Assembly: GCA_025350445.1 (NCBI GenBank)
Contig: JANXXV010000375.1
Location: forward strand, 1 to 11,094
DNA length: 11,094 bases
DNA from: Bryobacteraceae bacterium
GTDB taxonomy: Bacteria; Acidobacteriota; Terriglobia; Bryobacterales; Bryobacteraceae
Reading direction: 5' to 3'
How positions within the stretch are numbered: the first letter of the stretch is position 1; each line of letters begins with the position of its first letter. Positions 6,879 through 11,094 of the stretch are shown in pieces. The position numbers were made by a program, and so were the translations under genes. The notes beneath the pieces are model-generated. The model was not told where the DNA came from. It saw nothing but the letters and a program-made list of their open reading frames with translations, and did not search any database.

Positions 6879-7049
6879 GGTTTGGTGTCCAGTGAGTGAG
6901 TGCGGGGCGGAAGGGAATGTTCGCATGGGATTTTGGGTTGGCGCCGGAAAAACATTTGGCTGGGATAAATCGGATGAATTGGACAAAGTGGGTATGTGCT
7001 TGAGTCAGGTGGGTACGGTCCCGCAAGCAAATCGTGTGGCTGGCGCATT

Positions 7050-7089
7050 GACGCCGTCGTCGCGCTTCCGGCAGCGGGACGACGGCGTC
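7050..7089. repeat. 12-bp perfect stem-loop
   Basis: Arms 7050-7061 (GACGCCGTCGTC) and 7078-7089 (GACGACGGCGTC) are perfect inverted copies around a 16-nt loop. No T-run follows on either strand, so an intrinsic terminator is unlikely. It lies centrally within the 6989-7160 element. Confidence 0.7.
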
Positions 7090-7093
7090 CCGC

Positions 7094-7111
7094 GCGGTCC
7101 AGGGGGACCGC
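7094..7111. repeat. 7-bp perfect stem-loop with 4-nt loop
   Basis: Arms GCGGTCC (7094-7100) and GGACCGC (7105-7111) flank the loop AGGG. One arm overlaps the nested pairing with 7016-7022, so two alternative folds compete for the same bases. Confidence 0.65.
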
Positions 7112-7192
7112 CCCACCCGAGCTGCTGCCATAGCAATTACCTGAGTGAAGCACATACCCAGCTTGGATAATTACCGCTTCGACAGCTATGCA

Positions 7193-7431
7193 TTTTGCGA
7201 AACAAAGCCAATTCTTGCCGGCGGCGGAAAATTGGGTTTGTTCGTGCGAATTGTGCAGCCAGCGATGCTTGCCACCGTCTCGTATCCTTCGGAGTTACGC
7301 CAGCAACGGTCTGCTGGAGTGCCCGGCGATCCCGCGCTCGTAGAACACGGAAGCAAGTTATGTAATTTTCAAAGAGCAATGGGCAGAGCCACTTACGGGG
7401 ATGCCGCGATTTTTGCGAAACAAAGCCAATT
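7193..7431. repeat. Intergenic repeat segment bounded by 21-bp direct repeats
   Basis: Positions 7193-7213 and 7411-7431 are identical over 21 bp (core GCGAAACAAAGCCAATT). A third, inverted copy of the core lies at 7230-7242 and pairs with 7201-7213 at 12 of 13 positions, forming a hairpin at the left end. A 6-bp stem (CCAGCA / TGCTGG, 7300-7317) lies in the middle. The right copy ends 1 bp before the stop codon of the 516-residue gene. I recall similar GCGAAACAAAGCCAAT-type intergenic repeats in Acidobacteriota and Planctomycetota genomes, but cannot verify that here. No gene is evident inside. Confidence 0.55.
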
Positions 7432-7432
7432 T

Positions 7433-8983
7433 TCAGGCTGCGCGCCGCCGGTTTACTCCCGATTCCTCCCGCATTACTCCGCTTAGGGCACTGGAGGCTT
7501 CCATTAATAGAGGGAGGGCCAGATCGCCGCAGTCGAGCGTCGGGTGGATTCTTTTTGTCCGATAAATGAGCGTGCCGGCGAAGTCGGCGGCGTAGCGGGC
7601 GATTCCCTCCGCGGTGTGTTGCGGGTGGCTGGTCATCCGGTAACGGAATTCGTGGCCGATCATGCCGAATTGGATGAAGCACTCGATGATGGTGGATTCG
7701 GCCGCCATCAGCCGGTCGAGGTTGTGCTGGCGGGTGGCTACCTCGCCCACGATGTCCCGGGAAAAGATTCGTTGATAGTGACGGGCTAGATCGGAATCAT
7801 AGAGTATCTCCTGGATGCGATCGAGTTCGGCGGGCATAGCGAGGTTTGCCGTCTTGAAGAAACGCTTCATGGAGACGGGGTTTTGGAACTCATAGGTCAG
7901 TTCGGTACGGGTCCGTCCCAGAAAGGGACGGCTGCATTTGTACACCAGCATGGCGTGCGAATCGGCCAGCCGGGCGTAGCGCTCAGGTTTACTGAACCAG
8001 AGACGGGGAAGTTCCTCGCGGAGAAGCCGCTGTACGGCCAGGGCGATTTCGCCATAGGCGGCGGTGTAGGTGGTGTCGCGGTCGCCCGGGGCGTCAAACC
8101 AACTGGTGAGATAGTTGGCGGGGATCTGCCGGGTGATGGCGTGGCCGTATTCGTCCGGAGCGCCGGTATGGACTACTTTGGCGCCGGTGATAGAACTGGT
8201 TTTGCTTGAGGCGGCGAAGCCAGCCAGGCGTAGCATGCCCTCGACGACGCGGCGTTCCGGCCAGCCGACGAATATTTGCCCCGCTTCGTTGCTGCGAATG
8301 GGCGAGCGCTGGATGGCAGCGGCTGGGGATTTCCAGTCTTTGCGGTCGAGTTGCGGGAGGTAGAGTTCAATGTTGGCGTAAGGCGACAAAAAGGCGCTGA
8401 GGTTTCCGTGACGGAATTCGGTGCCGGAACGGGGTTGGAACAGCATGGAGAAGTCTCCGTCGACGGCGCGCAGCCAAGCCTGGTAGCCCTTTTTTGTGTC
8501 GGTGAAAGAGACGTCGAGGAGGGCGTCGTGTTTCGGGTATTCCTCGAAGATACGTCTGCATTCGGTTGCGTACTGCGCCTGCAGGCACTGTGGCGCCAGG
8601 TGGTAAATTGCGTCGCGAACGGCGGTCTGTTGAAACAGCGTCCTCAGCAGCGGGTCGGTATCGGTGGCGGCGGGCAACGGCGCGGTTACCTCGATTGAGA
8701 TGGCAGGGGGGCGAAGGGCCGCCATTTTGTAGACTTCAAGGCGCATCTGGCGGGCGTTGTCGTTCGACTTGTAGATGCGGAAGTCGCCGTGGATGGCGAT
8801 TTTCAGGACGGCTGGGTTGAGCGCTTTCAGCCGGGTTCCCAGGTCTCCGATGACTTCGCGCAGATTGACGCGGCGCACCCAATGGAGAACAAAGGCGTAA
8901 TCCACCGGGACCTCGAGTTGAATGCAGGTTATGTGCGCGGACTGGACCATCGATACTGCGACCGGACGTGTCTCTTGGTTCAT
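7433..8983 (-). CDS. Uncharacterised 516-residue cytoplasmic protein
   Basis: I do not recognise this family. The start is ATG 8983, fixed by a strong AAGGAGG (8994-9000) 10 nt upstream; the frame is open for another 101 codons, but that stretch has no ribosome site and is Pro/Ser/Arg-rich. There is no signal peptide or membrane segment. The N-terminal ~110 residues look alpha/beta (ITCIQLEVPVDYAFVLHWVR, LKIAIHGDFRIYKS, ISIEVTAPLP). The middle is rich in aromatic and charged residues, for example GFAASSKTSSITGAKVVHTG. The C-terminal ~130 residues are predicted helical (RHYQRIFSRDIVGEVATR, STIIECFIQFGMIGHEF) and contain several His and Cys. The end is basic (NRRRAA). No nucleotide-binding, nuclease or protease motif stands out. 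It is transcribed alone, divergent from the serine hydrolase, and its stop abuts the 7193-7431 repeat. Confidence 0.8.
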   Translation of the reverse strand: MNQETRPVAVSMVQSAHITCIQLEVPVDYAFVLHWVRRVNLREVIGDLGTRLKALNPAVLKIAIHGDFRIYKSNDNARQMRLEVYKMAALRPPAISIEVTAPLPAATDTDPLLRTLFQQTAVRDAIYHLAPQCLQAQYATECRRIFEEYPKHDALLDVSFTDTKKGYQAWLRAVDGDFSMLFQPRSGTEFRHGNLSAFLSPYANIELYLPQLDRKDWKSPAAAIQRSPIRSNEAGQIFVGWPERRVVEGMLRLAGFAASSKTSSITGAKVVHTGAPDEYGHAITRQIPANYLTSWFDAPGDRDTTYTAAYGEIALAVQRLLREELPRLWFSKPERYARLADSHAMLVYKCSRPFLGRTRTELTYEFQNPVSMKRFFKTANLAMPAELDRIQEILYDSDLARHYQRIFSRDIVGEVATRQHNLDRLMAAESTIIECFIQFGMIGHEFRYRMTSHPQHTAEGIARYAADFAGTLIYRTKRIHPTLDCGDLALPLLMEASSALSGVMREESGVNRRRAA

Positions 8984-8995
8984 TTCAAATGAACC
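8977..8995 (-). promoter_or_regulatory. 19-bp palindrome over the start codon of the 516-residue gene
   Basis: GGTTCATTT (8977-8985) and AAATGAACC (8987-8995) are perfect inverted 9-bp arms with one central base. The palindrome contains the ATG (8983-8981) and two bases of the AAGGAGG ribosome site. It could be a protein operator, for example for autoregulation. Alternatively, with a 5-nt loop and 7-bp stem, it could be an RNA hairpin hiding the start. Which applies is not decidable from sequence. Confidence 0.55.
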
Positions 8996-9000
8996 TCCTT
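8994..9000 (-). promoter_or_regulatory. Strong Shine-Dalgarno of the 516-residue gene
   Basis: AAGGAGG ends 10 nt before ATG 8983. It is the best ribosome site in the window and decides against the 101-codon upstream extension of this frame. Its last two bases fall in the 19-bp palindrome. Confidence 0.8.
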
Positions 9001-9010
9001 TTCTGGCTCG

Positions 9011-9016
9011 ATTATA
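9011..9016 (-). promoter_or_regulatory. Candidate -10 box (TATAAT) of the 516-residue gene
   Basis: A consensus TATAAT on the minus strand lies 28 nt from the start codon, which would give a leader of about 20 nt that begins just before AAGGAGG. No good TTGACA-like -35 box is seen 16-18 bp upstream, so the promoter would be weak, activated, or of another sigma class. Confidence 0.4.
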
Positions 9017-9168
9017 GAGATGGGGTTCCTGAAAACGGACGGTCGGACTCCAGGCTGGGTGGTGTTGGGGTTGTCTAGGTGGTTGATTGTACGGTGGATA
9101 ACCGTCTGGAAAATATATATTGAACTTCTGTGACTGGGATTTTTGGACGGTTGGGAAACGAGGGGTGT

Positions 9169-9174
9169 GGAGGG
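9169..9174 (+). promoter_or_regulatory. Shine-Dalgarno supporting GTG 9182 of the serine hydrolase
   Basis: GGAGGG lies 7 nt before GTG 9182, in frame with the hydrolase. It may be a functional restart after loss of the original 5' end, or a chance match inside former coding sequence. Confidence 0.45.
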
Positions 9175-9181
9175 TTTTCGG

Positions 9182-10420
9182 GTGGCCTTCGGGAACCGCT
9201 TTTCGTTCGAAGTTCCGGCTGTGCGCGGACGGTGGTCGGGAACGCTTTCGGAGGACGGAGGAGAGCTGAATGGGGTGTGGTCGCAAGGGGGCGACCTGCC
9301 ACTGCGGCTGAAACGGCAGACGGTTGCGCTTACGGCGAAGGCACCGCAGCCACCTAAGTACGACGCAGCCATGGCTGCGGTATCGATAGAGAAATTGAAG
9401 GCGGTGCTGGATCAGGATCTGGCGGGGGCGTTAAAAGAAGGCGCGCTGGCGCCGGATACGGGCGGAGGCGTGGCAATTGGGGTGGTACAGCATGGAACCC
9501 GGCGGGTTTTTGTTTATGGCCCGGCGAAGGAGGGCTCGATTTTCGAGATTGGCTCGATTTCTAAGACGTTCACGGGTCTGATACTGGCGCAGATGGTGGA
9601 GCGGCATAAGGTGAAGCTGGATGAACCGGTGCGGGAGCTACTACCTGACGGTACAGTGGCGAAGCCCGATGGCGCGGAGATCACACTGCTGGATCTGGCG
9701 ACCCAGCATTCGGGCCTACCTAGGATGCCGGACAATTTTCATCCGGCCGATCCGCTGCACCCTTATGCGGATTACCGCCCGGCGAACCTTTACGGATTTA
9801 TCGCCAGGCATGGCGTACAGAAGCCGGCCGATTCCGGGTTCAACTATAGCAATCTGGGGCTGGGGCTGCTTGGCCAGGCGCTGGCGAATCGCTCAAAGTT
9901 GACGTATCCGGAACTGTTGAGCGCGGAGGTTACGGGACCGCTGCGGCTGAAAGACACGGTGGTGAAGCTTTCGCCGGAGCAGGAGAAGCGATTCGCGCAA
10001 GGCCACGGTGCGGGTCACAAGGTGGCGCATGCCTGGAATCTGGACGCGCTGGCGGGGGCGGGGGCGATTCGATCGACGGCGAGCGATATGCTGACCTACC
10101 TGGAGGCGCAAATGCGGCCGGAGACGGCGAAGGGGACGCTGGCCGGCGCCTTGCGGTTGTCCCAAGAACTTCGCGCGGATGCCATGCCTGGGATGAAGGT
10201 GGGGTTGGCCTGGCTGTTCGAGACGAATACGGGGACTTATTGGCATAACGGAGCGACGGGCGGATATAGCAGCTATGCGCTGTTTAATCCGAAAGAGGAG
10301 TATGCGGTAGTGGTGCTTTTGAATACGACGATTGGCGGGAATGGAAGCTTTGCGGATCGGTTGGGAAGGCACATCGCGGAGCGCCTTAGCGGGAAGGCGG
10401 CTCTTTCTGTTAGTGAGTAA
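9182..10420 (+). CDS. Beta-lactamase-type (class C/PBP) serine hydrolase, N-terminally truncated
   Basis: Read from GTG 9182 the protein has 412 residues. The catalytic domain is complete: FEIGSISKTFTG (nucleophile S125, K128), NYSNLGLG (Y222, N224) and WHNGATGGYSSY (H355-N-G), the three motifs of class C beta-lactamase/EstB/PBP4*-like enzymes. Targets could be esters, beta-lactams or peptidoglycan peptides. Before it lies only the end of a beta-rich N-terminal domain (RGRWSGTLSEDGGELNGVW, then LPLRLKRQ). Acidobacterial relatives, as I recall them, carry a signal peptide plus ~100 residues of this domain. Here both are missing, an in-frame TGA lies at 9131-9133, and nothing upstream encodes a signal. 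TTG 9143 is an alternative start. The gene therefore looks decapitated; if translated, the enzyme would stay in the cytoplasm. It may be a pseudogene. Confidence 0.8.
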   Translation: MAFGNRFSFEVPAVRGRWSGTLSEDGGELNGVWSQGGDLPLRLKRQTVALTAKAPQPPKYDAAMAAVSIEKLKAVLDQDLAGALKEGALAPDTGGGVAIGVVQHGTRRVFVYGPAKEGSIFEIGSISKTFTGLILAQMVERHKVKLDEPVRELLPDGTVAKPDGAEITLLDLATQHSGLPRMPDNFHPADPLHPYADYRPANLYGFIARHGVQKPADSGFNYSNLGLGLLGQALANRSKLTYPELLSAEVTGPLRLKDTVVKLSPEQEKRFAQGHGAGHKVAHAWNLDALAGAGAIRSTASDMLTYLEAQMRPETAKGTLAGALRLSQELRADAMPGMKVGLAWLFETNTGTYWHNGATGGYSSYALFNPKEEYAVVVLLNTTIGGNGSFADRLGRHIAERLSGKAALSVSE

Positions 10421-10455
10421 GGGGCGTGCGGCATATCTTTCCCGTACCGTGGGGC

Positions 10456-11044
10456 TCAGGCGCTTTTCCTAACGATCCGGGTGGTCATGCAGCGTTGGTT
10501 CCGGACGACGGTGGTCTTCAATGGGTCTAGTAGCTCTCCGCCCAAATCCTCAGCTAGTTTGATGAGACGAGCTTCGTCTATCAGGCAGCGTTCCGGACTA
10601 TCGGGCAATAGGTGGCGGCGGCCGGCCTGGCGGTGCGGCTGGTGTTCCATTCCTATGGATGAGGCGAGGCGGCGGAAGAACAGGCCGCCTGGTTTCAAGA
10701 CTCGCCACGTGCCTTGCGGCACGGCTTGGAAATGCTCGTCATTTTCCGCAAAGTGGAGAACGGCATTGCTTAGGAATGTGGATTGCTCCAGTTGATCGGC
10801 ACGGAAGTTTTCGGCTGGGAGAGTTGAGGCTAGGGCTGCGGCTTGTTCGCGTACTTGTTCCATAGCGTATGGATCGGCGTCCGCGGCGAAGACTTCGTAT
10901 CTTTCCTTGGAGGAGGTAGACCAGGTTGCGGCCGACGCCGCGGCCCGCATCGAAGATCCGCATCCCGGGAGGGATGAGGCAGAGGAGGATTTGGTCGAAG
11001 AGGCCGATCTCGATTTGGCCGAATTGAGGTTGGAGGCCGGGCAT
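10456..11044 (-). pseudogene. Class I SAM-dependent methyltransferase, frameshifted
   Basis: Two overlapping minus-strand frames together give one methyltransferase. The first, from ATG 11044, reads FGQIEIGLFDQILL, then MRIFDAGRGVGRNLVYLL (SAM motif I). The second continues with RYEVFAADADPYAMEQV (motif II acidic loop), NAVLHFAENDEHF, GTWRVLKPGGLFF, LASSIGME and ends KTTVVRNQRCMTT. The break falls at an AAA run (plus 10902-10904). Removing one A gives LLQGRYEVFAADAD and a frame of 588 nt (195 residues), a normal small methyltransferase. Motif I is also altered (DAGRGVGRN where DAGCGEGRN is usual), and the stretch before NAVLHF appears to lack several residues (usually an FDVV-type strand). 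These extra changes favour a genuine decaying gene over a sequencing error. Substrate unknown. Confidence 0.75.
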
Positions 11045-11094
11045 CCTTCATTCTAGTGTTTCAGTGGTTTCACGAGAGCGCGACCTGGGGGTCG

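Larger units (their letters stand above)
6989..7160. repeat. Palindromic element with 22-bp terminal inverted repeats (MITE/REP-like)
   Basis: The ends 6989-7010 and 7139-7160 are inverted copies matching at 20 of 22 positions; the outer 13 bp (TGGGTATGTGCTT) are perfect. A second nested pair lies inside: 7008-7022 with 7104-7117 (GGTGGG + CGGTCCC against GGGACCG + CCCACC, with a small bulge). Two local stem-loops complete it, at 7050-7089 and 7094-7111. The whole segment can therefore fold end to end. No coding capacity is apparent. TTGGA occurs on both flanks (6979-6983 and 7163-7167) but is too short and too offset to call a target duplication. A small non-autonomous mobile element and a structured RNA are the two main readings. 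Confidence 0.5.
6879..7432. other. 554-bp intergenic region without a credible gene
   Basis: Several open frames cross this stretch on both strands, but none has a Shine-Dalgarno, a recognisable domain or protein-like composition. The stretch is instead filled by two repeat-like segments, 6989-7160 and 7193-7431. The part nearest the BON gene (6879-6988) should hold the promoter of the minus-strand cluster. No hexamer pair stands out there. The ATG-proximal ribosome site is weak (GGA about 9 nt upstream of ATG 6878). Confidence 0.6.

Noticed and set aside
7050..7111. Stem-loops read as an intrinsic terminator for the 516-residue gene
   Set aside because: The stems are strong but no T-run follows on the minus strand, and they lie more than 300 nt past the stop codon.
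6496..7170. Plus-strand 224-codon open frame across the BON gene and the palindromic element
   Set aside because: It is antisense to BON and then runs through inverted repeats. It has no ribosome site or domain.
7137..7682. Minus-strand 181-codon open frame over the 7193-7431 repeat
   Set aside because: It overlaps the end of the 516-residue gene in another frame and the rest translates repeat DNA.
9083..9121. Promoter for the serine hydrolase (TTGATT/TTGTAC with AT-rich AAAATATATATT)
   Set aside because: Spacing between any -35-like and -10-like hexamer is wrong (19-27 bp). AT-richness alone is not enough.
8984..9286. In-frame upstream extension of the 516-residue gene to 617 residues
   Set aside because: It has no ribosome site and is Pro/Ser/Arg-rich, while ATG 8983 has AAGGAGG. 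It would also run antisense across the hydrolase coding region.
10421..10455. Terminator between the convergent hydrolase and methyltransferase
   Set aside because: Only scattered short complementarity is present; no stem plus T-run is seen.
11081..11094. Inverted repeat CGACC-TGGG-GGTCG at the window edge
   Set aside because: The stem is only 5 bp and is cut by the window end, so it cannot be interpreted.

Overview
GC-rich bacterial chromosomal DNA, most likely from the Acidobacteriota (Bryobacterales/Solibacter-like). That placement is an inference from the gene set: NHL-propeller protein, sialate O-acetylesterase, acidobacterial-style serine hydrolase and GT39-like enzyme, plus GTG/TTG starts and dispersed intergenic repeats. 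No marker gene is present to confirm it. No phage, CRISPR, rRNA or tRNA was seen.

Layout. Positions 1-879 (+) hold the 3' end of a GT39/PMT-like membrane glycosyltransferase. It converges on, and overlaps by 15 bp, a compact minus-strand cluster spanning 6878 down to 865. In transcription order the cluster is: BON-domain protein, sialate O-acetylesterase, PpiC/SurA-type peptidyl-prolyl isomerase, a basic HExxH protein, a TlpA-like thioredoxin lipoprotein, a free-standing DsbD-alpha domain, a GT9 glycosyltransferase and an NHL-repeat propeller. Spacers are 33 bp or less and two junctions overlap by more than 80 bp, so it looks like one operon. Six of the eight products carry an apparent export signal. 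The theme is envelope biogenesis, with protein folding (PpiC), thiol redox (TlpA with DsbD-alpha) and glycan handling (GT9, SASA).

Positions 6879-7432 hold no convincing gene. They contain a 172-bp palindromic element with 22-bp imperfect terminal inverted repeats (6989-7160). Next to it is a second repeat segment bounded by two identical 21-bp direct repeats (7193-7431).

Positions 7433-8983 (-) encode a 516-residue cytoplasmic protein that I cannot assign to any family. It has a strong Shine-Dalgarno, a TATAAT box and a 19-bp palindrome over its start codon. Divergent from it, 9182-10420 (+) is a class C beta-lactamase-type serine hydrolase with a complete catalytic domain but no signal peptide and most of its N-terminal domain missing. 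Finally, 11044-10456 (-) is a SAM methyltransferase broken by an apparent one-base insertion.

The most unusual material is the palindromic intergenic element, two palindromes that each bury a start codon (6451-6483 and 8977-8995), the 83-bp TlpA/DsbD-alpha overlap, and the orphan 516-residue protein. No defence-like multi-gene system was recognised.
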